A stretch of 64,000 nucleotides of DNA from Strigops habroptila (taxonomy: Eukaryota; Chordata; Aves; Psittaciformes; Psittacidae), in NCBI RefSeq assembly GCF_004027225.2, contig NC_044277.2, forward strand, positions 67,976,400-68,040,399, given 5' to 3'. The notes beneath the pieces are model-generated. The model ran no database searches and was not told the origin of the DNA. It saw only the letters and a program-made list of their open reading frames with translations. The translations under genes and the position numbers were made by a program. Positions 12,282-25,600 of the stretch are shown here, piece by piece. Position 1 is the first letter of the stretch, and the number at the start of each line of letters is the position of its first letter.

Positions 12282-15200
12282 CCAGAAATATGGAGGCATA
12301 ATTGTCACCACAGAAAAATGTCTTTCCTGGAGGCTGGGGAAGGTTCGTGGGGCTGGGTCTTTTTGTGGTGCTCCGTGTGGCCTCTTTCTTGCTGTGTTTC
12401 CAAGAATTGCTGTTTGTCCTGTGGAAGACAGTGTTATATTTTTCACTTATTTGAATTGATTGGTCGACATAGTCTGGACGGGTGCCAGAAGAGGAACCCT
12501 ACTGTCTGGACCATTAACTGGCTCCTGTGACAAGTCTCTCCCCATTTCCCTCATACACTGGAGAATGTGAAGGATCTTCACCCCACTGAACTCAGCTCGC
12601 ATCCTAATCCTTATCTGCAAACTCTGAAACATCAAGAAAGCAGGATTTTGAGGTGTTTCATAGTTTCTGATTGCAGCTGGAATTTGGGAATCGCTTTAAT
12701 CTCATTCTTATTTTGTCCTTCCAAGGGCTTCTGGTGACTTTGGACTTTTCCAGTATCCATGCAGCCTTCTGACAACTTTGTAGGGGAGTCTCTTAATTTT
12801 GGAAAGTCTCCCTTGTATAATTTTGTGTTTTTCTGATTTATTGCAGAAAAGGAGAAATGCTGGGAAAGACTCAGCAGAACATTTTCAGCCTTTTTGCTGT
12901 TTCCTTAAAAAGCCTTGCAGCAACCTTACAGGGAGATTGAGGAATAGAGTGCTCTGTCTCTCTGCCAGTATCTCCTGACCAAATGCCTAAACTCAGTGTG
13001 CAAGAGTTTTCCATACTGCAGTCCCTCTCTGGGAAACTCTCAGGCTCTTAAAGGCCCTTTCAGCAGGTTGAACATTAGTGTTTGTTCTGTGTTGTGTTGA
13101 TTATCTTCCAAATACAGAGGCACCATAACGAAGGCAGTCAGCTGTCAAGCTTTTGGGCTTACAACTATTAGAATCAACAACACTCTGCTTTTTATGGAAT
13201 TCAACCACAGGAAGCTGCAAAGGAACAGGCACAGGTACAAAAAAATTCTCATATATTTAGTATTTTCATGGCATTTGTGTTGTTGTTGGGGGCTCGTACT
13301 GATACACTGCAGGCTTTGCTATCCTGGCAAACAAGTCAATATGGAGATGAGATTTACGGTAAATCATTCCTGATTTTTATGCCTGTCCCCTTCTTAGTTT
13401 GAAATCTTGTTTCATGAGAGTATTTTTCCTTCAGATAAAAGCCTCATCTGAGATTCAGACGTATTTGGGTTTGAATTCCAGACACTGACTTGGAAAATCT
13501 TGCATTGCACATGGAAAAAGTGATACCTGATTCTAATGGTTCGCTGTGGCTTTAGCATGCTCTCATCTAGTGGCAATGCTTTCTTAGCATACTGTGCTAA
13601 ACAAAGTTCTCTTTAATAAGGGCCTGCAAATGATTTGCAAGCCTTGTGAGGAGAAGTCAGAAGTTTGCTTTAAACAGTTGCTATCAGAGCTGAATGCTAA
13701 TGTGCTACGGTATGAAAAACTACTTTTGTACATATGTACAAGGGTGTATATGTGTGAGTATAAAGACATTGCTTCCTATATTCTGTGGATATTCCAAGCA
13801 AGACTGCTTTTTGGCCAGACCGCACTTTATACAAATGTAAGCTATCTACCTTTCCACCTCTGTGCTTTTTATCACTCACCTACCCATCTCCTGCCTGCTT
13901 GCCTGTTGATTTTCCAGTCTGGTTTCAATCAGGCTTGCAGCCAGTCAGCCATCCTCAGCATGGACAAAAGAGCTCAGAAACTGATGCATTTGCAGAAAAT
14001 CGCTTAGCAAACTTAATGGCCCCTTAGTTTCATTGCCCTGTGCACTTTCTGGTTTTCCATATCCTCACCAGTTAAATGAATAAGATTTTAAAATGTTCTT
14101 AGAAATGGCTTAAAAATATAAGGAATGAAGGTCATTTAAAGTGGCATCTGGAGGAAAGGAGAAATCATTAAATGAATACAAACCTAAATTTTTAGTTACT
14201 GAGGCCACTTCTGCAGTGCAATTTTTGGCAAATCAAATTTGTACTGAAAAATGTAAACAAGAGTTGTCAGGACTTCACTCTTTGGATGATATTTTTCAGG
14301 AGCAAACCAGGTTCTGCCAATATCTCTCTCTCATTGCTATGGAGATTTGAAGCAACATGTTCAGTTTGGAGAAGGGTGTTTTTTCTTTCCAATGACTATT
14401 CCAATAGATCAAAGAAAAAGTCTCTCCACAGCACTTGGTTTGGTCCCATTTAAAAGGAAAAATCAGTAAACTTTATTTGCAATTTGTCATTTCGATCAAT
14501 CTCTTACTGACAGAAAAGAATAGCTGTTGGCTCAGGTGTCTAATGCTGAGGCTGAATGAGATTAGGGAAGGTATTATTAGCTTGCATATCCCAGAACAGT
14601 TCGTGGTTCATGATAACCATTGAATAACCAGGGTCAAATCAGTGTTATGACGCTAGTAATTTACAAAAGAGCTCCCACAAAAACCCTGTTGTGCCAAGCC
14701 TGTGATAAACCATGTCTCAGCACTGCTGATGAGAAAAACTAGAGAAACCTGTCTGTGCCTAAGTTTATACGTCAATTGAATGGAAAAAAGTAATGCCCAT
14801 TTAACCACTTTACAAGTCTTCTGCACGTTTAAGTAGTGGATATCTCTAAATTATTAAATAACAAGAACTGTAGAGTCTTTCCATTATTGTGACTCACATC
14901 TGATAGTTTTCTTGGCTTTATTGGTGACTTTTCTTCCTGTAACCAGTCATTTTGCTACAGGTGTTCTGAACTGTTATGTGTAGTAAATCCAGCTGTATGT
15001 ACCTTTAGCATCTCTTTGAGTTTCATGTTGTTTGATTATGGAACCAAGCGTCACTTCAGATTGAACAAAAACATACATTTATTTTCACTTTGGAGAGAAC
15101 AGTTTCTATTTTGCTGTCCTGTCTTCAGAATGTCAGACAATAGCTGAGGCTCATCTGTTTACCACAAAGTTCTGTCAAGGCTGTATTGCCTATTTCTGGC

Positions 15201-16104
15201 TCTGCTTGATTTCTTCAGTATGGCTGGGAGATTTCTTTGAACTTCAGTGTTTTGTTAAATTTCACTTCTAAGCTGATGGTACTGAGTCATTGATTGCTTT
15301 TGATGGATTTGAACTATGTTCCAGTTCAAGACATGATTGGAATTGCTTTTTCACACCTACTAAATATTGCTCGCTTACGGATCAACAACTTCTAGCCTTG
15401 AGTTACTAATCTAGGCATGCAAATCCTTTAAATGTGGCTATTATTCTTCTTTTCACCATCCTTATGTAGGCTTTTATCTGATGATTGCAGGCAGCCAAGA
15501 ATGTCTGCAGCACATTTAGAAAACCTTTCCAAAACTACACTGCAATGCTTACTCTCATTGCTATTCACGTGTATGCTCCATTCACTTTGCTCTTTCAGCG
15601 GCTTCATAGGTTAGTTCTTCTTAATTTTTCCCCACTACCATTTGATAAAGTACCTACTAAAATACAGGGGCTCTGTATTCAATAGAATTATATTCCTCCT
15701 TAATTTTTCAGATTTATCCAGCAAGGTGCTGAACTCCTAAAAGCCCTTGTCTTCTGTATGAAAACCGTGCAGACAGAACACTTGAAGATCATCCATTACA
15801 TCTTACAGTTTTGATGTCCTTTCGGTCAGCCATTTTTGGATCCTGTGTGTAAGTCAAGACCCAAAAAGTCAAGATTTAAGTCTGGAAGGAAAAATAATGA
15901 CTCAGTTAATGTCAATAGAAGTGTTTACTTGAGTGATTTCAGTAGTGGCACCTAATCTTACATATGCTTTTGCTTTTGTTGTTATTGTGCGAAAGCATCC
16001 AAGAGGCAAGATGGGAATTATGGAGAGACTAAGTACTGGTGTATTTATACAACAAGCTATAATTGCGGAATAATTTATAACAAATGTATCTGATCAACAT
16101 AATC

Positions 16105-16119
16105 TTTTTTTTTTTTTTT
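16105..16119 (+). repeat. Poly-T homopolymer, 15 T
   Basis: An uninterrupted run of 15 T after AATC and before GCTGCAACG. No retroelement body is recognisable on either side. Confidence 0.95.
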
Positions 16120-19100
16120 GCTGCAACGTAGTAGTGGTCTGTTTAGATTAGTATTTGTCAGTTCACCCCCTCTTCTCATCAGAAATGTAGTTAGTGCTTT
16201 ATAAAAATGATGAAGTGACAGAACTCTGTGAGGTAGGAAGATGATCCCTTAAATCTGTTTGTGGCTATCAAATACAGGCAAGGTTTCTAGTAATATTTTC
16301 AAAGTCAGTGAGGTACTTAAAGATTCAGGAAGACACTGCAGAATTGTTGGAGACACATAGGCACTTAGCTCCCCAAGATGCAGGTGGGTACAGAGATTCA
16401 AGTCCATTAAAGAACATGAGTGCTATAGCATCTGATACAAGAGTACCCTTAAGCAGAAACCATAGTTCAAGCTTGGAATTTTCACTCATTGCACAGAGTT
16501 GGGAGCTTAAGATCAAGAAGATAATGAAACTTACCAATAATAAGGCATTCAGGCAGCAGCAAGCCTTAAGTCCTTCCTTTGATGAGCTGATCTTTTCTAC
16601 TTTGGATTCATTACACTGCAGTCTCTTGAAGACTGACATGTGGGGTTGTACTTCAGAATTACAGAGGACAGTCTCTCTTTTCTTCCAGAGAACAGCTATT
16701 AATTCAGCAGGTGGCTTTCTGGGCATCTGTGAAGCTTTCCTACTAGAAACCTGAGCACTGGCAGACTAACACCTAAACACCTACTGAGGATTTTGAGAAT
16801 CTACACTTTAGACTTGAGTTCCTAAACCAATCTTTACATATCTCCATCCTTTAAGGACCTAAACCTAAGTGATATTTTAAAATTTTTGTTAAAGCTTTGA
16901 AGTTCTTATTATGTGTTTAAGTAACAAAAGACTTGCAATTCTGGTTATGGTTAGCGTGCACAAATACATAGCTGAAGTAGTGATGTGAACTAAAGGCCCT
17001 TCTGATCTGAGTAGTTACATATGCAGTCTAGTTTTCACGAACAGTAATATGTTAGTATATGTGACCTCAAAAATTTGTTCCCACAAACCTAAGTGCTGCT
17101 AAAACTCCATCACTTTTATGTTTCCAGAGAAACAAATGTAAAAGGAGTGTGAGAGTGACCCATGCACCATTTAAAACTTTATATGGTTATTTACATTAAA
17201 AATGTGCAGTATTTGTCCAACTGTAACTATAAGTGTAGCTTTTAAAGTATCTGAGACCCTAGACTAGTTATTTATTGTTCTAGGAAATGCCTTTTATGAG
17301 AGCAGCACAGAAACTAAAGACTTTTGATTCTAAGTCTAGACTAAAGCTCAGCAAATAGTCCAGAGACAGTGACTTTCTAATTTATTGCCTAAGTGTGGAG
17401 GAACAGCTTCAGTGACAAAATGGCTTACCTCAGATGAAAAAATTGGCCGACACCTCTATAGATCTGTTCTCAGAGGCCATGCACGTACTGTAATATCAAG
17501 CAAATTTCGCTGAGGGGACTGCTGCCAGATTTCCTGATTTGGTGGCCACTATGTGCAGTATCATTTGAGAGCTCCTTACCAGAAATGTTCCTTTCATCCT
17601 GCTTTTTAGGCTTTTAGCATTCTGAAATTATCAGAACCAAAAAGATGATCCACAAACAGACAACATTGATTGTTTCTCCAGTCCTTGAAAGAAATGGAGC
17701 AAGACATGATGTTACAAAAAGCAACAAAGCAAAACAAAATGAATGCAGAAGGCAGAGCATGCAATTGGTGGTACAGCTTTCTTGTGCAAGAAGACTACCC
17801 TAACAGTGCCTGTCTGTGAAGACAGGTAACAAGATCAGCCCTATCATGGCAGACCAGAAATCTGTCTTTTCCACTACCCCATCCCTAAAAGTGGCCTCCA
17901 GTGGATACATAGAGAAAGGAGCACAAGAGCAGGACAACCATATGATGTACTCCCTCCTACACCTTCTCTACCTGCTCTGTTTACAGCTGACTGCCTCTTT
18001 CTTTGTACTTCTTAGCTTTCAATGGATCTTCTACACAAAGTTCTTCAGTTATGTTTTCGAACTCATGCAGCCTTTGGCAGCCAGGATTTGCATTTTGAAA
18101 GTCAAAACCAACAAAAAAGCAATTTGTGGCTCTCAAATTTTGTGCTGTTGTGGAGCAGGAACATGCTATCTGCTTAGAGCAGTACCCTTCAGTTCTGTTT
18201 GATTTGCAGGTCCTCATACATTTTCCAGTGGAGTTGCATTTTGCTGTATAGCAAATATAATCCTACTGATAATAGGCTTATTGTTCTTAGTTACAGCTTG
18301 TGGCTTAATTATCAGTAGTCCGTGGACTCCCAAAAGTCTATTAACCCCTGTTTTTACTTTCTAACATCCCTAAGACCTCTCTTAGAAAAAAGCCTGTTAG
18401 TCTACTGTACAATTTTTTCAAAGAGACTTCTTATCATTACATCAGTGGACCTTTATGTTGGAACTATTCACGTTTTCAAAAGACATTCCAGTCATGCAAT
18501 AATGTATTTATTACCATTAGCATCATGTAAGAATGTTATTCTTGAAAAAGGTATTCCATTTGAAACTGAGTTTGTTAAAAATAATGTGACTTCTTAAAGC
18601 AAAGTTAATTAAGAATGTACATGAATTTTCCAAGTCAATCTTCAAGCAGGAAGAATTGAGAAAGTCATTAGATTAATTTAAAAAACCTGTATTTTATTTA
18701 TGATCTATAACAGCAAAAGAATTGAGTTGTTCCTTCAAGTCTTACTTTCTATATCCATAAATTTTAGTTGGAAAGTATTTGGATATGTTAATAAAAAGTC
18801 TTATATAAAGACTGAATACTGTTCTGCTACTTAGTTGGCAAAGGAGTGTTCTATAAGCATATCAAAATATAGAAATATAAGACTTTCTATGGCAGGCTGA
18901 ATCATAACATAAAACTAATTTCTTAAGAAGGCCCCTCCCAAATACTTTAGACAGAAATAAATTTCAAACACAACGAGCAGAAAAGCCTTCTCAGTGCTCT
19001 ATTACTGTTTTCTGAAGTACCAAGTACTTTTGTTCTAGTACGTGTCTGGTTATAATGAAACTGTCTGACTGAAACTGTCCTTCTTGAAGCGTCAGTAATA

Positions 19101-20130
19101 TGACAGTGACTTCCACAGGTTAATTAGACATTGTGAAGATGTGGGTTTTGTTGAGGGTAAAAGTGTTGCCCTTCCATGCATAGCCTTTCTTCATGTTCTT
19201 ATGATGACAGAGCAGGAAGCTGGAGGCATCCAGTGTACAAAGAGCATTCATTATTTTCTAAACAGTTTGTAACAGTTACCTACTGGAACTCTTTTATCTT
19301 CATACTTGTTCGCAGAGAGAAGCCAAAACAAATATCCTGAATAGCAACAATATGTTTGGTTCTCTACTGTAACTGAAACCTTGTTGTGTGGCTGTTATCA
19401 TCTAAGCTCTGTGTAAATTGCCCTGGCAATGGCTGTGGCAAAAGGACTTCACATTGTCTACAGGAAAGCACTCAGAGCTGCACCAGAAAGGGTTACTTTT
19501 GATGCTAAATAATCTGTATACTGTCTTGGTATTAGCAATTGTTTAATGCTTGATTATCCAAGACCTGGAAAGAGGAAAGTTATAATCTTTGAGTGGGCCA
19601 GTGAGGTGGTGACTGTGCCCTGGTAAGCAAAGGACAGACAGTAAAAACTGAATAAAAGGAAAAATGTACTAAACAAATGACTCAAAATCACATCACTTAT
19701 TGGAAAACCATCTTCATTTCAACAGGCATATATACACGCCAGCTAAAACCTTCAGTGGAGGTAAATCAGCACATCCTTCCATTAACATGAGTGACCTAAT
19801 GATAATTTAATTTATCTGAGGATCTGGTCCTGAGCATTCAGCTGCAGGTTAGATCTGGTTTTGTCAGTTTTGCAGCCTAATTTTCCTGCCTGGACAGTTG
19901 GAATGACTCTCCTCTAAGCACACAGAGTTGTCTGTGTCATCATTTCAAACCAGCCAGCAAGTTCTGTATGGCACCAAAACTAGTGCTGGAATGAGGTGCA
20001 AGCCAGAGATCCCAACTCAGACAAGCAAATGCTTCTGAATTCACGAGCTCATTGTCCAGAGTTTGTGCTAAAGAACAAGCCCAGAACATCTGCCAAAAAT
20101 CACAAGACACTTGTAGCAAGAAAAAGAGAC

Positions 20131-20194
20131 ACCCCCCCCAAACCAAAACCAACCCAAACCAGAAAACCCAACCTAGACCAAAATGAAACCCCAA
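20131..20194 (+). repeat. A/C-rich low-complexity tract
   Basis: About 64 bp dominated by A and C, starting with a C8 run and continuing as irregular AAACC and AACCC units. It is one of a group of A-tract plus C-run sequences scattered through the window. The open frames on both strands here are driven by composition. Confidence 0.85.
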
Positions 20195-21239
20195 ATCTTA
20201 AAACTGTGCTGAAAACATTATTCTAAAAATGACAGCAGCTTCAGGCAAAGAATAAGAATTATTTCTTTTTTCCCCTCTAAAGCAGCTATTTAAAACACAC
20301 CAGCCCTCTACAATACTGTCTTCCATTATGATGTCTCTCGTTTTTGGGCCCAAAAAGCTTGAAGAAAAGCATCAAGTCAGACAAATGCAGATGACTCAGG
20401 ACTGAATGGGTTGCTTCCAAAGTGAATGCTCAAGGGTATTTCATGACTGTAAATTCTTTTCCTTTTATACAAAGGCCTGGTGAGAACCTACGTGAGAACA
20501 AAACTGTTTTCATCTTGGACTATCTTTTCTCACCTCAAGTATTGTCATTTCAAGCTTATTTCATTTAAAGCAGCTAGACAACTGCTGTGACAGTGGTTGC
20601 TTGGGCAAGCAGCAGATACTGTGGCACCAGGTTGAAAGTGCTGGTAGAGGAAGGCTGGGAGTAGGGCCCCGGGTTGGGTCCTCTCTCTGCACACAGCATG
20701 GGTGAGTTGCACAAGAACAACCTGGATAAAATATGCTTACACATTATATGTTTTTGTCTTTATAGGTATGGTGACTGTGTAACCCTCAACACTTTGTGGT
20801 CCTGCGGAAAGAGGAGGGTTTTGCGTGGAATATGACAGTTAACAGGCACTTGGCCTTTGATTGTGCAACACTATCTTCAGACTCCTGTTGGGCATTATGT
20901 AGAGGGTTACAATTGATCAGCCTGTGATTAGGAGGCACTTTAGTATGATACTAAATAGGAAAGCCAGACTTACTCTACAGAAGATCCCAGGCACCGTGCC
21001 ACTACGAATTGCAATGTCTAATCTGGGTTTCTCAGATATTTAAATGTGTTATTCCCTTTTGACTAATATCTTTCAGTGCAGTCCCTCCCAACAGTGTAAT
21101 TGCTGCATGGTAGGGAGAGGAGAGAAGCTGTGATTATCGCCTGTAGGTGTGGACATTCTTCCAGGTGGAAGAACTGAGCAGCAAATAATTAAGGACAATT
21201 TGTAGCTCCCTGTTCCCAAGAAACATCTTGTGTAAGAAA

Positions 21240-22600
21240 TGAAAAATGTTTTTAGGCACTAAATGTCAAAAAATCTGGAAAACCAAGAGAACAACCACTG
21301 TTAGCTAAATGGTTGAGGCCTGTGTTGTGAAATTAACCAATAGTGAAAGACGAATTAATTTATGAAGGTAGAGACAAAAGATGCGACATCTCAGAGAGCC
21401 ATCAGAAACCTGTCAGTGACATGCATCCATTGATATGTAGTTAGGTCAATAAACAAAACATATCTAAAGGCTAATGATGAATGGAGAAGGTGTGTCTGGA
21501 ATTCATCAAGTAGCACAGAAAAAGCATGAAATTACAAGAAAAAGTACATTGAAACAAAATCAACAATTCAGAGCAAGAGACAAAACTAAGACTTGTATGT
21601 TTTTTAGAGAAAGGGTGATACTGATAAATGCCTGCTTTTAGGTCAGGTAACTATGGCAACAGAAACTGTGTCAAAGCTCACTAAAAGAGAAAAATGCAGG
21701 ATGCTGAGGGTTTTACTTGTAACTAACAGGAGTGAAGTGCAAAGAAGCACATCAAATGGTTTTTAAAACAAACCAGGACCAGAGGCGAAGAAAGATGAGA
21801 ACACAAAAATGAGAACACTATGCCTGGCAGAAATCAGTGCTAAGATATAAAATTTGCCCCAGAGTGCAAAAGGCATGTCCAGACTAGAAAAATACTATTT
21901 TGCAAGATAGTGTTTACAACAGAAAAATGTGATTGGAACCCTTCAAGCAGAAGAAACAATATAAGGAAAAGAAGATAGGAAACTGTTAAGAAAGCAAAGT
22001 TCAGTCACTTTAGCAATTAGTCACTGCTAATTGCTGAAAACACCTTCACTACAGACTATTGATATGGTAATGCCATAGCTTAGGAGCAGTGAGGAGCTGA
22101 AAAAATTATAAATGAAGTTTTATCCAGTTAGCTTTGTGGCATGAAATTATGGTGACAAGAAAGGAAAATGAGATTTGCCATGTGATAAAATCAGAACATA
22201 GTACAATGTGTGTAGCAAAGGTCAATACAGGCCAGTTTCTGCACAGTGATTAACAGGAATGTTAAAACAAACTACACAAAGTAGATTTACAAGTGCTCAT
22301 GTCCATCATATTTCCAGAACAGCCAGACAGCAGGAGAGAAGCCTTGCCTATTGCCTAAGGATACTGGACTCTTAAGAGAAACTGAATGTCCAACATAACA
22401 TCATATATGCAAGCACTTGCGTAATCATACCCAGATCACTGGGAAGAGGAATTAATCACAAAAATACTTGTAGGCCAGCTCAGAGAAGAGAGTTTCTCAG
22501 CAAAGCCAGATGCACTACCTACTCTCCAAATGTGATCAAAGCTGAGCAGGATTGTTACATGGGACAATGCCAACAGGCAGCAGAGAAAATCCAGACCGAC
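21240..22600 (+). other. A-rich, strand-skewed segment of unknown origin
   Basis: For over 1 kb the plus strand is visibly rich in A and poor in T (for example around 21,520-21,600 and 21,930-22,010), and no open frame reaches 60 codons. Such skew is common in decayed retroelement bodies and in some transcribed non-coding regions. I recognise no family, and no terminal repeat is visible. Confidence 0.4.
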
Positions 22601-25600
22601 ACATCAGAACACCCTGCCTCCCTCTCCCCAGAATGCACAGTATTTTTAGCTAGCTTTGATGGAAAAGTGGGAAATCCTCACTATAATGCACATATTTAAG
22701 CCTTGGGGAATCAGACAAGCTGTCAGACGCTCCTGCAGCTACCACTAAATAAAATATTAAAGCTTTTCAGCTGCTAAAATAGCCCAGAAAGTAGGACCCA
22801 GAGGAATGTAATTCCAGTGAATTTGTACAGCTTACCTGTGAATGGCAAATCAATCGCATCACATCATCAACATACACAGACGGGCAAAAGGCCAAGGTGA
22901 GCAGACAGTTATGATTGTTCCTATTCTGTTAATGAGTGCTGAAGAAAAAAGTATCAGCAGCATCTCCAGCATGGAGAAACCTTCCCTCCCAAGACATTAG
23001 CAGCAGCATGATAAAGCACATCATGTGAAGACATACATATAGCTTGATACTTACAGACTAGCACAAGGAAGGAACACAGCATCTTGAGCCAACTGTAGAT
23101 TCATGGAAGAGTGCAGCAGGATAACAGGGAGAAAAAAGAAAACCCAACCTAAAAAAGTCTTTGGTTAGTACAAGGAGATTCCAAAATACTCTTTGGAAGG
23201 TATACATGATATTTTGCATGATATTGTAGTGTGTACCTTCCAAACCTCTCCAGCAAATGAAGAATTAGTTAATAAAGTTTATTTTCAACTTCAAGACATC
23301 CTATTCATAGCTATGTAAGATGTAGATTTAAAAATCTACATTTATGGGATGGAATGTTAAATGTATTGTATATGACCACCATAACCCGCTCTCTCAGCTA
23401 AATACCACAAAGGAAATGTGCCCACAGACAGGTTTCCAACAGGGACTCTTGCCTATGACCGCATAGGGGACTGGGAAAAATGATGCTCTTAGGAAGTGCC
23501 GGGTGAGAAGGATGTGGATGAGAGGATTGTGTTTAAGGAATCACAGGGCCTGGGGGACTGCTATAGAGTTTTGGGCTCAGGGTTGGTGCCTGCTAAGTTG
23601 TGTTCACCTTGCTTTGGGCTCCAGAGGGGCTGTGTACAGGGGGGAGGGCTGAGAAGTGGGGAAAAGGTACAAAAGGGAGCAGATGAGTGAATGGAAGAAG
23701 GGTGGAGGAAGAAGCAGCATATGTAGAAACAGTGTGACAGAAGGAAACAACCTACTGAGCAGAACTTTTGTAGTAAGGCATAGAATAACAGTTTGGTCAG
23801 GGATGGAAGGTTAATATGCTGCAGACCATAGCAAATGGAGTTTGCTGATCATAATATGGGCAGATGGCATATAATCATATCCTGTTGCTGGCATGAAACA
23901 CAAAATAGGGATGCCTACACACTTTTTATCTGTCTCCACAACCTTAGAGTGCCCACTGTGGCACCGTGTGCCAAGTCTGTGTTTCCATACACCACATGCC
24001 TCCAGGTTGCTGTGGTCCTGCTGTCTATTTGTCCTAACTGAGCACCCTGACTATATGTGCAATTACCATTAAATGAATCCAGGCTTGAAGACAGGCTGTG
24101 CTGAATTGAGTGGAAAAGACTTGAGCTGTGTAACGAGAACTACAGAGCATCAGGCATTTTGAAAATCTATGAGAAAACGAAAGTGGTATCTACTCCCATT
24201 TATTTTTGCTAGTTAAAATCTAACTGTGGAAAAGTTCAGAGAATCTACTCCTGACCCAGAAAAGGGTAAATAGAGGAAATAGCTGGTTTGGACCGAGAAT
24301 AGAGCTTCCTGTGGAATAGGACTTTTACAGCCTGTTTTTGCTTTGCAGCAATAAAAAGTCTGATTCTCTCAGGAAACTTTCTTGCTGGTTATTTAAAAAT
24401 TAGATACCGTCATAACAAATATACGCGTTTGTATATGAGCCAGTGCAATCCTGCCTTTAAAGAAGGTCTCAGGTAGATTAGCTCCTTTGCTGGGTTGTCT
24501 AAAAGATGGCTCATAGAGGGACCAGCCAGTGTGTTCAATCAGAAAATACTGTGTGGGGTTTTTTCTTCTTGCTCTGTCTCCTATCCTTGGTTTCTGGTGA
24601 AGTGTTATCCTCTCTCCTGCTTGCTCTGGAGATGCTGTTCATTACCTAAGCTCTGGCAAGCCTGGCAAGCTTTATCTGCTAAAATATGTCTTTTGCTCAC
24701 CACACAGATTTTCCCAGGCTCTCTTTGCTCTAGTCAAAATATTTGCAGAAAAGCTGACTAGACATCACTTCTGGCTCCCTTTTACCTTACATGACCTAAA
24801 TTAATACCTAGTTATATACTTCTTAGTGGTATAATGTGGGGAAGGCTATTCATGTGCCATTTTCTAGAATGTTTGGTTTCCATTAGAGAAATTAAGAGAT
24901 ACTAAAAGACTCCAACTGGAGACATATAATTTTACCAGGGAAAAGACCAAGAATCCTTTAAATCACATATATACATGTAAGCTGTTGCATATGGATGCAT
25001 TTAAGCTTTTAGAGGGCTAGCCATTTCTTTAGAATTCATGTGTTACTATGGCAACAGCAGTACTTATTCTGGTTCTTTTTGACATTCTTGCTTTGATAGC
25101 CAAAAGCATATTGGGTGGGTAATTGGGTCTTTTCTTGCATACATCAGTTTATTTTGCTAATAGCATTGAAAATTAATTATTGAGTCAGGATCTGTTCAGG
25201 TTTAGAGAGGTGCAAACTTGTTCTCCACTGAAGGATTGGATAATGTGATCAGTAGCAAATCTTGGCCTCTCTAAACTGTGTTGGGAAAATTATCTGGTGA
25301 AGACGAGCCCTTACCTTGCAAGCTTTCTGAAATGAGCAGCATCAGAGCACTTTTCCAGAAAATACGTTTCTCTCAGTGAAGCTCAGCCCTGATCTCTGTT
25401 CATTGCAGAATGGAAAATACTTTATGAACGCTTGAATGAAAATACTGTTTGGTATCATGATTAGATGTTATCATGTTTACTGCTTTGTGGATTAGAACTT
25501 ATGAACGTTCAGAGGTCTAACTAAACAGTTTGGGAAACAGCCAGATAATGCTTGGCAGCACTTAGTGATTAACCCAGAGAATAACTATTTGCCCCTGAAG

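Noticed and set aside
15491..15609. Exon-like segment between GATTGCAG and CATAGGTTAGT, open in one frame (AAKNVCSTFRKPF...)
   Set aside because: Splice-like words this short are frequent, the peptide is not recognisable, and no neighbouring exon was found.
16308..16754. 148-codon plus frame with a 133-codon antisense partner
   Set aside because: Two long frames on opposite strands of one stretch with no family resemblance suggest low local stop density rather than a gene.
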